From positions 14,459,601 to 14,523,600 of the forward strand of contig CM054158.1 in the NCBI GenBank assembly GCA_028751875.1: DNA of 64,000 nucleotides. Reading direction: 5' to 3'. The notes under the pieces were generated by a model, which saw only the letters and a list, made by a program, of their open reading frames with translations, was not told where the DNA came from and did not search any database. This document shows positions 47,750 to 58,759 of the stretch, piece after piece (position 1 is the first letter of the stretch; every line of letters starts with the position of its first letter). This DNA is from Rapana venosa. Taxonomy: Eukaryota > Mollusca > Gastropoda > Neogastropoda > Muricidae. A program made the translations under genes and the position numbers.

Positions 47750-48098
47750 TTTAATTAATTTTATTCTTTTATATCGAGGATAATGAAATAAGCACTTATT
47801 GCTTTTTACATCCAGTCCCCATGTGTATGCGGTTTTGTAAATTCTGACATCTGTTCCTACCGGCACACAATGGCCTACTCTTACGAAAAGCGGAACAGGA
47901 TTTAACATGTGCGCAAGATGTTCTGCGTGAGTTCGCACACGGGCCTCAGTTTATAGTCCCATCCGAAGGACTTTTGGGGAGAGTGGAGTCTGCACTGATG
48001 TTAACTCCAGGGGAAAATATCCCCTTGAACGGGAATCGAACCCGGGTCGTCAGATTGCCAGCGCAATGTTCTAACCACCAGGCTATCCCGACCCCAGA
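47750..48098 (-). mobile_element. Family B SINE, full length, GGATAATGG-type end
   Basis: TCGAGGATAATGAAATAAGC, ATCCAGTCCCCATGTGTATG, CACACAATGGCCTACTC, CTCAGTTTATAGTCCCATCC, TTAACTCCAGGGGAAAATATCC, head GGGAATCGAACCCGGGTCG (B box) .. ACCACCAGGCTATCCCGACC (A box). Confidence 0.85.
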
Positions 48099-48179
48099 AA
48101 CGGTGTTTTGACTTGACTTCTCCCTTAACTCCTTGAGGAGTTGCTGGCTGGGGCGCTGCACTGATGTTTTCAGGCTGTA

Positions 48180-48345
48180 TGTAAATCACGTTAAAACCCG
48201 TTCCGCTTTCGAAGAGTAGGCCATCGTGTACCGGTGGGAACGGCTGACAAAATTGACAAAACTGCATACACACGGGGACTGGACGTTAAAAAAAAAGCAC
48301 ATGAGTGCTTGTTCCATTATCCTCGAAATAAAAGAAGAATTTTTT
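48180..48345 (+). repeat. Family B 3' half, opposite orientation
   Basis: TAAAACCCGTTCCGCTTTCG, GGTGGGAACGGCTGAC, CACACGGGGACTGGACG, TTGTTCCATTATCCTCGAAAT. Together with 47750-48098 it makes an inverted repeat of about 160 bases. 48345-48655 has a CA tract at 48537-48568 and nothing else recognised. Confidence 0.7.
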
Positions 48346-48659
48346 TTTTTAATCAAATGAAGAAATGAGCAAGTTAAACCTGTGGTTGCCCGTCCCTCTA
48401 TAGCTAGGGTGACAATTCTGAGTCATGTGTCACTCTGCGTCAGTGACGGTGCTGCCTTCATCTTGGCACCATCCATCCAGTCCCCTTACAATCCATAGTT
48501 TTGCAGCGATGAATCAGGACATGAAACACACACTGACGCACACACACACACTCACTCACACACACATACAAACCAGCTTTGTCATACCCCAAGGTGGGAC
48601 AGGTATTCACTCTAGTAAAGGCAATCCTTAGTATAATAGATCCTGTTTTTTGAGAAGGT

Positions 48660-48687
48660 AGGGGGGGGGGGGGGGGGGGGGGGGGGG
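48660..48687. repeat. Poly-G run
   Basis: About 27 uninterrupted G bases. Confidence 0.95.
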
Positions 48688-48824
48688 AGATGAATTTTGT
48701 TTATGATCCTGTGGGGTAGGGGGGTGTCCTGCTTATGGATCCTGTTTGCGGATTCTGTTGTGTGCACAGGGATCCTGTTTTTGTAACACACAAGGAACTC
48801 TTTGTGTTATTTATTTATTTTATT

Positions 48825-49085
48825 ATTTTTATATCGAGGATAATGGAATAAGCACTTATGTGCTTTTTTTAACATCCAGTCCCCGTGTGTATGCGGTTTT
48901 GTGAATTCTGTCATCTGTTCCCACGGGCACACAATGGCCTACTCTTTCGAAAAGCGGAACAGGATTTAACGTGTGCGCAAGACGTTCTGCGTGCGTTCGC
49001 ACACGGGGCCTCGGTTTATAGTCTCATCCGAAGGACTTTTGGGGGAGAGTGGAGTCTGCACTGATGTTAACTCCAGGGGAAAATA
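48825..49085 (-). repeat. Family B SINE, head missing
   Basis: ATCGAGGATAATGGAATAAGC, GTGTATGCGGTTTTGTGAAT, CGTGCGTTCGCACACGGGG, TTAACTCCAGGGGAAAATAT, where a TATA/CATA repeat (49085-49250) begins. Confidence 0.75.
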
Positions 49086-49330
49086 TATAAAATATAAATA
49101 TATAAACATATACACACATATATACACACACATACATATATATGTATATACATAAATACACACATATATATACACACATACATACATACATATACACATA
49201 AACATATATATAATATACATATATAATATAATATGTAATATAAGTATTTTTTCAATCGCTATTAAATATATATTATTATTATTATTATGTATGGAATTTA
49301 TATAGCGCTGAATCTTGTAAAGCAACAAAT
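49085..49330. repeat. TA/ATAC-rich repeat, then (TTA)n with TTTATATAGCGC
   Basis: ATATAC and ACACAT units to about 49235, then TTATTATTATTATG and GGAATTTATATAGCGCTG, AATCTTGTAAAGCAACAAATC. Overlapping Ile/Tyr/Cys frames are repeat translations. Confidence 0.8.
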
Positions 49331-49339
49331 CAAAGCGCT

Positions 49340-49580
49340 CAGATTTCATTTCATACCACTTAAAGTCCCGGCAGATTTCTCTCCGTGAAATTCGGGCTGC
49401 TCTCCCCGGGGAGAGCGCGTCGCCACAAGAGCAGCGCCACCCTTTTTTTTTTCTTTTTCCTGTCTGCAACTGTATTTGTTTCCCTATCAGAGTGGCTTTT
49501 TTCTAAGAATTTTGCCAGGGACAACTCTCTTGTTGCCGTGGGTTTTTTTACGTGCGCTAAATAATTACGTGTAACACTCG

Positions 49581-49611
<31 letters not shown>

Positions 49612-49752
49612 TAGCGCCCAGACCACCACTCATGGTCTAATGGATGGGGGAAAAGTTTCCGGTCCAAACGGGGTACGAACCGCCGCACACTTCAGACCCG
49701 GACTTTTCGCTTTCTAGACAGGCGCGTTACCTCTAGACCACCGATCCACCAC
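49340..49752 (-). mobile_element. Family C SINE, full length
   Basis: Best copy: TACCACTTAAAGTCCCGGC, GGGCTGCTCTCCCCGGGGAG, AGCGCGTCGCCACAAG, TCTCTTGTTGCCGTGGG, GACCTCGGTTTATCGTCTC, GGGTACGAACCGCCGC (B box, reverse), AGACAGGCGCGTTACCTCTAG (A box, reverse), ACCACCGATCC. 49753-50090 unassigned, with ATAC repeats at 49755-49815. Confidence 0.85.
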
Positions 49753-50094
49753 TTACACATATACACATATATATACACACATACATTATATATGTACACA
49801 TACATACATATACGTATCTATCACAACAATAGCAGGGTTACTGATCCATGTGGAGACTAGATACATGTCACCTGCCTCCATACACTATTTGATGCACATA
49901 ATTACTACCCATTAGTCACAATAACATAATTATCAGAGTAGATATAACAGCAGTTTGCTAATTTGGGGGAAAAAGACAGGTAACAGAGGATCCTTTTTCT
50001 TGCCCATGCCGACCACAGAAGGCATAGCAGGGGTTTTACGTGGCTAAGAACTAAAGCTCAGATGAAAACTAGACAGCCGCACACATACATTTTT

Positions 50095-50400
50095 GGCCCA
50101 GGCCTAAAGCTGTGTCGGCTATTGATGTAAGCTAAGTGCCAAGACTTTCATTAATCTGTTGGTACGCTTGCAAATGTTGTGTTGAGATTGTCCTATACCG
50201 TGACAGACTCTTAGTAGCATAACAACCTGCACTTTCCGTTAAAGGAGAAAAAAATCTTGAGAAGGTTTTTCTTTTCTTTTTTTTTCTTCTTTTTGTTGTT
50301 GTTGAGTATGGCTACCTAGACAGTAAGGTACTTAAAAACAGCCATGCACGAACGCTTCCCATCCAGTGTGTACTTAACAAACTTACAGTGATTCCCGGGG
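50095..50400 (-). repeat. Family D repeat
   Basis: GGCCCAGGCCTAAAGCTGTG, GTAAGCTAAGTGCCAAGAC, CTGCACTTTCCGTTAAAGG, AGTAAGGTACTTAAAAAC, CTTCCCATCCAGTGTGTAC. Confidence 0.7.
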
Positions 50401-50740
50401 AGACGAGGTAGCCCAATGGTTAGAGAGAGCATTACGCGTTACGCTCGTGATCTAATGGCCCGGGTTCGAACCCAGGCTGGCACCACCACCGATCTGCCCA
50501 TTCAAGGGAGATGTTTTCCCCCAGGAAAATGATCCACTCCACTCCCCCTGAAAGTCCTTCAGATGAGACTATAAACTGAGGTCCTGTTGTGCGAACGCAC
50601 GCAAAGAATCTTGCGCTCACATTAATTAATAAAACCCTTTCTGCCTTTCAGAGGAGTAGGCCATTTGTTTAGGTGGGAATGGATGACAAAATTTACACAA
50701 CTACATATGCACACAGGGACTGGATGGGTTTTTTTTTTTT
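50400..50740 (+). mobile_element. Family B SINE, full length
   Basis: GGTAGCCCAATGGTTAGAG (A box), GGCCCGGGTTCGAACCCAGG (B box), GATGAGACTATAAACTGAGG, GAGGAGTAGGCCATTTG, CACAGGGACTGGATGGG. The head carries a short duplication (GAGAGAGCATTACGCGTTACG). Confidence 0.8.
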
Positions 50741-50771
50741 AAATCACAGAAGTGCTTTATTCTATGATCTT

Positions 50772-51025
50772 CGGAATAATAATAATAATGTATGGAATTT
50801 ATATAGCGCTGAATCTTGTAAAGCAACAAGTCAAAGCGCTCAGATGACTTTTTTTTTAAAAATGTATGCGTGTGTATGCGGTTTTTTAAATTTTGTCATC
50901 TGTTCCCACCGGCACACAATGGCCTACTCTTTCGAACAACGGAACAGGATTTAACGTGTGCGCAAGATGTTCTGCATGCGTTCGCACACGGGACTTCGGT
51001 TTATAGTCTCATCCGAAGGAATAAT
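50772..51025. repeat. TTTATATAGCGC element, then family B fragment (reverse)
   Basis: 50775-50845 AATAATAATAATG plus GGAATTTATATAGCGCTG; 50878-51022 B: GTGTATGCGG, GCACACAATGGCCTACTC, CGCACACGGGACTTCGG, CTCATCCGAAGG. Confidence 0.7.
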
Positions 51026-51171
51026 CTTCCGAAGAAATAAGAGAAGAAAGGCGGGAGGGATGAGTGAACCAAAATGCATATTATTATTATGTATGTATTC
51101 GGTGATCCCCAGGGTGTTAAGCTGGGGAATACAGAACAACAGTGCATACAAAGTTTAAACACCAAGATAAC

Positions 51172-51485
51172 CAACCGCCTTGGCGCAGTGGTTAGCTAAC
51201 CCCTTTGGGTTCCGGACTGGAAGGTGGCAGGTTCGAATCGCATAAGAGTCATAGGGATTTTATTTTTATTTTATTTTTTTTACTCCGGCCGGCTCCGACC
51301 CAGAGCGAGTTTGCTATGGACTCGTCGGGAAGACTGGGACCACAAAGTCGAGCTTCATCCACTTTAGGGATGTGAGTTTGAGAGTGTTGCTTCAACTATC
51401 TGCCTAACACTGCAGGTGTCTGTTGTATCTCTCGGGCCCGGTTGACGTCGGGATATACTAAGATAGGAAGCGTAGAGTGCCCTGC
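51172..51485 (+). mobile_element. Family F tRNA-derived SINE (single copy here)
   Basis: Head CGCCTTGGCGCAGTGGTTAG (A box) and GGCAGGTTCGAATCGC (B box), then a T-rich spacer and a body with CTCCGGCCGGCTCCGACCC, GGACTCGTCGGGAAGACTGG, GCAGGTGTCTGTTGTATCTC, GGGCCCGGTTGACGTCGGG. The body is unlike A-E. Confidence 0.65.
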
Positions 51486-51514
51486 CACGTAGTCTCAAAG
51501 CGAATGCACTTCAA

Positions 51515-51628
51515 TGGTAGCATTCCCGAAGTCAGAATGCGGCTACCTTCATGGTGGACAAAAAACGGTCGCATATGCAAGATGTTAACATTGGGGAACC
51601 TCGGAGCTCTAGCCTGGGAACCCTACCC

Positions 51629-51659
<31 letters not shown>

Positions 51660-52265
51660 AAAAAAACCTAACCCCAAACCTAACCGTCCCTGAATGCAAC
51701 CGCCTTAATGACAGGTAAACACACACACACACACACACACACACACCCCCACACACACACACACAAGGTATTTTAAAAAAGAAAAATTAAACCATCTCCC
51801 AAGTCGGACAGCGGCTTCCTTAATGGCGAGCAAAAACGGTCACATATGCAAAATCTCACCTTTGGTGAACGTCTAGCCGAGGAAAGAAAACAACGCCCCC
51901 TCCCTCCCTCCGCCAACCTTCCCGACGTCAGAATGCAGCTGCCTGAATGATAGATAAAAAAATATTTTTAAATTTGGTCGCATATGCAAAAGGTCACTGT
52001 TGGTAAACCTCAGAGTTTTAGCCAAGGAGTGGTTTGGTTTGGGGTTTTTTAATCCCTGAAGTCGAAATACAGCTGCCTTAAAGATATGTTGGTGGGGTTT
52101 TTTAATGGTCACATATATGCGCTGCTCTTGTGGCGACGCGCTCTCCTCAAGGGAGAGCAGCCTAATTTCACGCAGAGAAATCTCGTGACTTAAAGTGGTA
52201 TAAATAAATAAATAAATATGCAAAATACCACTGGTGGTGAATCTCAGAGCTTAAGCTGAGGGACA
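51515..52265 (+). repeat. Four consecutive family B tails, the last split by a family C fragment
   Basis: Tails begin at about 51520, 51793, 51915 and 52050 (GAAGTCRGAATGCRGCT.. through GGTCGCATATGCAA to CTCGGAGCTCTAGCC). C30 at 51626-51656 and (CA)n at 51720-51764 separate the first two. 52118-52200 is family C (GCTGCTCTTGTGGCGACGCG) placed between two ATATGC repeats inside the fourth tail. 52270-53390 has no supported gene; it has G16 at 52833-52850. Confidence 0.65.
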
Positions 52266-53395
52266 ACACACACCCCCTTCCCCCAAAAAACAAACAAACA
52301 CAAAAACAAAATCCAAAAACAAAACACAAAAAACAACCAGCCAAACAAACAAACAAAGAAAACTACAAAGTACACAGTCGTTTCTTGTATCAACGCCCAA
52401 GTCAAAGCATAAGGGCCGGCCATACCACAGGCCATGGCGGTCACTGTGTGGTGCAAGAAGCACATGGTTAATTTAACTTCCCTCCTAAACTTGTCCACTG
52501 CTTGCTGTGCTGAGGGCAGTCACCTGTGGAGACAAAAAAATAAGAGTTAACTAGTGTACCAGTGGTTGAGGGGAGATTAGGGGCGTTTTCAGTATGAATC
52601 ATTACTTTTCGTTACAATAGTATCTTCCTGCTGTTTTATTTGTGAAAATCATGTCAGAACTTTCTTCTCTCTCGCTCTGTGTGTGTGTGTGTGTTTCTAA
52701 CTTTTTCCCCCTAGATGATTTTAGATTTGTTAGTTCAGGGTTTGGTGTATGTATGTGCGTGTTTTAAGTTTGTTTTCGGTTTTGTTGTTTGTTGGGTTGA
52801 TTTGTGTGTGTGTGTTTTTGTTTGTTTGTTTGGGGGGGGGGGGGGGGGGTTTGGATGGGGGGTATTTTTTGTATTGTTGGCGGCTTAGTTAAGGTTGGTT
52901 TCGTTATTGGGTTTTTTTTGTTTTGGTTGTGTTTTGTTTTCGGGTGTTTGTTTTTAGGGGGAGAGGGTGGGGTAGTAGAGGGTTATGGACTGTAACTTGA
53001 GCCGATCCTTGCTGTTTAGAAACAAGCGGGCCTCTTGTTGTCAGACATAATATGGGAATGAACATTGCAAGCACACAACACTTCAATGTGACCCGACAAC
53101 AACAATAACAAGGCTCGCATACAATTTTTTTCTTTCCCTCTTCCTCTTTCATTGACTGGGTAGGGCCTGAAGAATTTTCCTTCTTTCTTTCTTTCTAGTG
53201 TCCTGTTGGGAGAAAAAAAAAACCACACACAAAAAACCAGCATCGCGTGTGTTGATGCCTTTTAAAAATGCAGTTGACATGCATCCACAGCCTTTGCGTG
53301 CATATGTGCATGTTCACAAATGTGCATTTATGTGTCCCCCCTCCCCTCCCTCTTCTCTCACTCCTTCCATCTTTAAAATCACATCTTTTCTTTCA

Positions 53396-53423
53396 CACCC
53401 CCCCCCCCCCCCCCCCCCCCCCT
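53396..53423. repeat. Poly-C run
   Basis: About 26 C bases after a C/T-rich lead. Confidence 0.95.
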
Positions 53424-53439
53424 AATCTACTATGATTGA

Positions 53440-53770
53440 TGTTGTTGTGTGTTCCCCAGCTTAACACTCGGGGGTGAGTGTCACCCGACTCACTCATCTG
53501 ACATGAGAAATCTCTGTGAAATAGGAAGCACACCGGATGAGGAGTTCGCGTGTATAACTCTTATCAAGTACCTCGCCACATAGGCAGCCACACTCCAACT
53601 TCAGAGGATTTTTTCACCTTTAAAGGAGAGTGCAGGCTATTATGTCAAGAGCTTGTCAAGGCTGAAGGCAAATCTCAACACATTTTACAACATAACAACA
53701 TTTTAGTGTAGGCCTTGGCAATGAGCTGACATCAATAACTGACACAGCTTTTGGCCTGGGTCAAATCTAT
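53440..53770 (+). repeat. Family D repeat, most complete copy
   Basis: GTTCCCCAGCTTAACACTCG, CACCCGACTCACTCATCTG, CACACCGGATGAGGAGTTCG, CAAGTACCTCGCCACATAGG, TTTAAAGGAGAGTGCAGGC, GTGTAGGCCTTGGCAATGAG, AACTGACACAGCTTTTGGCC. No tRNA-like box is seen. Confidence 0.7.
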
Positions 53771-53774
53771 AATA

Positions 53775-54610
53775 GATTATGTGCATTGTTTTGTATATGC
53801 ATTTTAACTTTTTGGTTGCTTCAGTGATGAGGTAACTAACTCTGCAGTGGCGCTGTGTGTGTGCTTCACTGCTAGCTGTAGAGATAAGTTGTCATAAAAT
53901 GTTTCTTTTTTTTACATCTAGGCTCGCAATGTATTCGTTTCAAAAATTATAAAAGTGGAAACATTTTTGTTTTGTGTATTCTTCATCTATCATATCAATC
54001 TCTCCGAAAATTAGTTCATATTTTCATGATTGTTTATCCAAAGTCCACAGAACTTTTTGTTTGGGTTGTATTAGAGTCCCAGTGGGGATATCCGATTTAG
54101 GGAGTGTGGTAACCGCAAGTCATCCCACTTTGGTGCCGCGGGCCACCCTAAAACTAGTACAACTCTTGAAAGCAATGTACTGCTGTGCAAGCAAGTTATC
54201 GTATACATGACATTTTTGAAAAGATATATTACTTTATAATATAAATGTGACCGTGCCGAGGGGCAAGGATAGAAGCAGGGTAGGGAAAGAGTGGAACACA
54301 GCAACCAGGCAAAAGAAGACTCAGTGGAATGGTTATTCAGCCATCTACTGCTGTGTGGGTGAATGGTCTCTCTCTCTCTCTCTCTCCTTCTCTCTCTCTC
54401 TGCTTTCCTTGGCCTGTAGCCTAGCCTGTGGCGTTCTCTCCTCCCTACCTAGCCTCCCGAACCACCCCTCTATATATCCCTGCCACGCGAACTGCAAAGA
54501 CAGCGCCACCACACTGCGATCGTTTTGGCCGATTTGGCCCAAGGTGAAGGAGATTTTGTGTTTTCTCCTGCAGCTTCAGTGGTGGTTATCTTGCTGTCCG
54601 CGTAACGAAA
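53775..54610. other. Unassigned stretch with a short (CT)n
   Basis: No gene supported. (CT)n at 54369-54400. The 78- and 152-residue frames here show no recognisable domain, and the second runs through the CT repeat. Confidence 0.5.
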
Positions 54611-55690
54611 TTAGACATATTATATATCAAAATAAACTAGAAAGTATAAGCATTAAGATGCATTATTGCATTTTGCACAAAAATCATTTGGCTGCAAACT
54701 ATTAGCAATTAAAGCCTCCGACTAGATACACTTTTAACAGCTGCACACTATAACTTTCGGAAATAAAACATTAAAACTTCAACAAAACTAAGTACTTTAT
54801 GACTATAAAAAGAAGGATATGCACCACAGTTTGTATACATATACATATTATAAACCACAGATGTCCATGAGAGGAGATATTCATAATTAACCAGTCGTGT
54901 GAAAACACAGTTTCTGGTCTGCTTGCACCCAAGCAAGCTTCTTAAAGCTGTTCGTCAGATCTAAAATATAACGATCTCTAATACTACAAATTATCCATAC
55001 TAACATCTTCCAATCTTATATTCATTTATAACAAAACCCAAAACATACCATACATTTATATTTTTATGTCTGCATTTGTTAGAATTTAGTTCGACAATTC
55101 AAACTTGTTTACAACAAGGAATGGCGGTTAGCTAAAATTTAGGACTGGCACATTGTGTACAACTTACGCCTTACAATCTACTACTACTTAATATGAGCTG
55201 TTTTATTGATCTAAATAGAGTTTATTCCGCATGTTCTTCAATGGCACAATTATTATGATTTATTAAAGATTCCTTGAATACATACAGTACCTATACCAAT
55301 AGACGGAAAATATTGATTTACAACAAAATAGAGAACTCTCATTGTGGTTGAAATGAATCGAGTCAAGATCAATACTTCAACAATCATATCCATGAATATG
55401 AGCAAACAATATGACTTAATAAAGTTATTATTATTGATTTTCTTTGCTAGATCAGACCAATGCTCACATTTAAGGGAGATAACTTGGGCCGTATTATTGA
55501 ATGACTAAAATAATTATTTAGACAACATTCAGAATATTGGAAAATAAACTTATTTAGATAATATACTAAATATAAAAATATAAATATATCCTAAGCATAA
55601 TAATGACAGTTTACATAGAGAGTTGAGAAAACTGAATATATATTGACCACAAGGCTAGTATGGTTTTGCTCTTTGGATCTAAGTTAAGTG
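54611..55690. other. AT-rich stretch with nothing recognised
   Basis: Long A/T-rich sequence without open frames above 62 codons, microsatellites or repeat families named here. Confidence 0.6.
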
Positions 55691-55712
55691 TAGCCGGGTG
55701 TCCACCCGGCTA
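55691..55712. repeat. Perfect 10-bp inverted repeat (hairpin)
   Basis: TAGCCGGGTG and its exact complement CACCCGGCTA separated by two bases, a GC-rich hairpin in an AT-rich surrounding. Confidence 0.9.
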
Positions 55713-55742
55713 AATAAACAAAATAGAATGTAATGAAATTTT

Positions 55743-56098
55743 ATTCCCTAGTTTTACCATGTGGGGATGCCGGGGGGGGGGGGGGGGGGCTGTCAGTATA
55801 AATAGCGTTCCCACCTTCTGGGAATTCTATGCAAGGAATTCCCTCATTTCTATCCCTCTTTGTTTTTTCTGCCTTGTTCCTTTTCTTCCTGTCACCACCT
55901 TCTTGTCTATTTTCTGCCTTCTTGGTCCATTCTCCCGCCTTTTCTGCAGAAAGACTTAAAATACAACTGTTATTTCCCACATTAAAGTTGGGTGTGCTGA
56001 GCCTGACTTGCCAGGCGCTTAACGGCAGCGCAACACATTTTCACTCATACGACAGACAATGGTTGCTGTCTGAGCATTAAGCAAAGAAGAAGAAGAAG
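55743..56098 (+). mobile_element. Family G element with target-site duplication
   Basis: TGTCAGTATAAATAGCG, CTGGGAATTCTATGCAAGG, TTGGTCCATTCTCCCGCC, GCTGAGCCTGACTTGCCAGG, CGACAGACAATGGTTGCTG and an AAGAAGAAG 3' end. Flanks GAATGTAATGAAATTTT (55726-55742) and GAATGTAATAATTTT (56099-56113) are near-identical. G18 at 55770-55788. 56115-56278 unassigned. Confidence 0.75.
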
Positions 56099-56278
56099 AA
56101 TGTAATAATTTTGCAAAAAGGGTTCAACAGAGATCTAGGTTGAGTTTGATATTCTCATATACACATTTCAGTGATCTACTTCCACTCCACCCCCCCTCCC
56201 CTGGCAAGTAGGGCCTAAAACAAACGGGTACAGTCATTCCTTTGTTGAGGCTTTTGTTATTGTTGTTGTTATGACTTG

Positions 56279-56907
56279 TGGACGGGATAGCTCAGTGGTC
56301 GGAGTACTCGCTTTCCCCCTGCCAAGTTAATGACAAATTCTTTTATTTCGAGAATAATGAATAAGCACTCATGTGCTTTTTTACATCCAGTCTCCGCCCG
56401 TAGGGATACATCTTAATAATATCCTAATACTTATACGCTTATAGTTCAGCGCTATATAAATTCCATACATTATTGTTATTATTATTATTATACTCTCACG
56501 CAGTAAAAACAAAGGGAAATAATCCTTTTCAAAACAAAACCCCAAAAAACAAACAAATAAAAGAAAACCCTAAAAACACCACCCCCTCCACCCCCCCAAA
56601 AAAAATCCCCCAACCAAAACGAGCAAACAAAAGAAAGAAAAAGCAAAACAACAGTTAAGCAGCGTGGAGGGAGGTTACCAAGTGGATGGGTGACTGTTTG
56701 CATGCCTTGGCTTCAGTACAGTCCCCAGTTCACCCAGCTGTAAATGGGTACCTGCCTGTATAAAAGTCAGCGAAGGTAAAGCAGCAGCGAGGTGGTAGAG
56801 GAGATGGGTGCCGCCCTCAATATGCTGGCCCTAGAGAAGCTGAGGTCTCTGACGCTTCGCTGCCCTTCGACCACATAGGTTATGGGACTCCTTTACCATT
56901 ACCTGTT
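56279..56907 (+). mobile_element. Family A SINE split by a 322-bp insertion
   Basis: GACGGGATAGCTCAGTGGTC .. GCCAAGTTAA (56281-56330), then the insertion, then GCAGCGTGGAGGGAGG, AAGTGGATGGGTGAC and CTCCTTTACCATTACC (56659-56907). Confidence 0.8.
56331..56652 (-). mobile_element. Composite insertion inside a family A SINE
   Basis: Bounded by AGTTAA direct repeats (56325-56330 and 56653-56658). Contains the B-type end (TTCGAGAATAATGAATAAGC, TACATCCAGTCTCCG), the reverse AGCGCTATATAAATTCC motif with (ATT)n, and an A/C-rich stretch with AAAC repeats. Confidence 0.65.
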
Positions 56908-57094
56908 CCTGCGGGAAGAAGATGGTTTCAGTTCACACTACGTCAGTGGGTAATGACCAACATTGAATGTGATGGGGGACAAGGCATATTATTGTGCTTA
57001 GTTTTGCTCTAAGTTAGTTACTTAGTTGTTTTTCTTCTCCTTTTCTGTTTTTTTTTGTTTTTTTTAAAGATGATACTCCATGGACCAAATGGAA

Positions 57095-57142
57095 GATTTT
57101 ATGTAATCCCCAAAGTCGGAATGCGGCTACCTACAGAGGGAT

Positions 57143-57174
<32 letters not shown>

Positions 57175-57240
57175 GTCACGTTCGTATATGCGCATAAATC
57201 TCATCATTGGTGATGAACCTTGCAGCTCTAGCAAAAGGGA
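57095..57240 (+). repeat. Family B tail with internal G31
   Basis: CCCAAAGTCGGAATGCGGC, TACCTACAGAGGGAT, G31 (57143-57173), CGTTCGTATATGCGC, CTCATCATTGGTGATGAACC, CAGCTCTAGC. Confidence 0.65.
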
Positions 57241-57351
57241 AGAAATCTGACTGAAAGAAGTACATGATGGCAGATTATTAGATTTGTTGATGGCGTAGAG
57301 TTCAAATCTGTGTAATTACACATGTATGCTCTCACACTTGTGAACTATTCA

Positions 57352-57352
57352 C

Positions 57353-57426
<74 letters not shown>

Positions 57427-57725
57427 TGTGTGTGTGTGAGGGGAGAGAGAGAAAGAGAGTGAGTGTGTGTGTGTTTAAATTAAGATTATTTTATTGCAGT
57501 GAAAGTCTTGTACTTATTGTGTGTGTGTGTATGTGTGTGTGAGAGAGAGAGATAGAGAGAGAGAGAATGTATGTGTGTGCATGTGTGTGTGAGAGATAGA
57601 GCAAGAGAGTGAAAGTGTATGTGTGTGCGCATGTGTGTGTGCATGCGTGTGTACGTGCATGCACACATATATGTATGTGTGAGCGTGTGCGTGTGTGCAT
57701 ATGCACATATGTGCGTGTGTTCATA
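57352..57725. repeat. (GT)n/(GA)n compound microsatellite
   Basis: GT, then about 57 bases of pure GA (57370-57424), then alternating GT and GA blocks to 57660 and CA/TG-rich DNA. Overlapping His/Thr/Ser frames are not genes. 57730-58270 is AT-rich and unassigned; (CAAGT)n at 58277-58298. Confidence 0.9.
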
Positions 57726-58433
57726 CATGCTCACACACTCAAAATCAAACACACAATAACTCACCACCAAAAGAAATATGTACGTATATTTATTGCAAAA
57801 AGCCTTTTAATACACACCTTTCCGAATAACATCTCTATAATACTTATCCTGAGTCTGTCGACAATAATTATCATTTCATAGATGTTGCAATATCTTTGAT
57901 ACTGAGCAAAGGATAAAAAAAGAAACCCATTCTGTATTTCAGTCAATAATGTTAACTCGCTACTGACTGCGAAGGCTATGCCAATATTGATGATACTGCT
58001 GCATACATGTGCGTATGGGACATCATAAGCAAAAAGTGGATTTTTAGTTTAAGTAAAACTCCATGAGCAACATACATATATATAAACAGAACAAGTGCAT
58101 AATGATGATAAATTGCATCCAATAAAACAAAATGATAACAAAACAAAAAAAGTTGTATCTCAAAGTTGATATTCGCATTTTTAGCCAAGTATTACTGACA
58201 ACACCCCTTGACAACAGGCAAAAGAGATTTGGTCTGATAATATCGTTTGTTGTGGAAAGATGTAGCCTACTGAGTGAAGTCAAGTCAAGTCAAGTCAAAA
58301 ACACTTTAATCATCCCATGAAGGGCAATTATGAAGAATATTGTACAAAGAACCACAAAGGTGATATCTGTTTAATTCAGAACTTTCTCATTCACTAAGTG
58401 TCGTTTTTGTGTTTGTTTGTTGCTTTTTCGTTT

Positions 58434-58713
58434 CTCAACTAGAGCTCCTAGGTTCCCTTGTGGCAAGATTTTGCGTAGGCGACTGTTTAGCCATGTTCCG
58501 ACTTCAGGAATGATGTCTAAACATGACATCAGTATGCGTGTCATTTACTTTTTATATATAAATGTATAAATTTTGTCAGCTGCTCCCACCTGCACACAAG
58601 GCCCTACTCTTCCAAAATGTGGGACAGGAGTTTTTTGTTTGTTTGGGGTTTGTTGTTGTTGTTGTTCCTTAGCCAGAACTCTGAGGCTCAGTGAGATTTG
58701 TGCGCAAGGCCGT

Positions 58714-58759
<46 letters not shown>

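Noticed and set aside
50400..50470. Functional tRNA genes at SINE heads (families B, C, E, F)
   Set aside because: A and B boxes are present but acceptor and anticodon stems do not pair convincingly and each is followed by a SINE body.
54247..54705. 152-residue frame as a second gene
   Set aside because: It runs through a (CT)n array, shows no domain and has no support from splice sites or a conserved motif.
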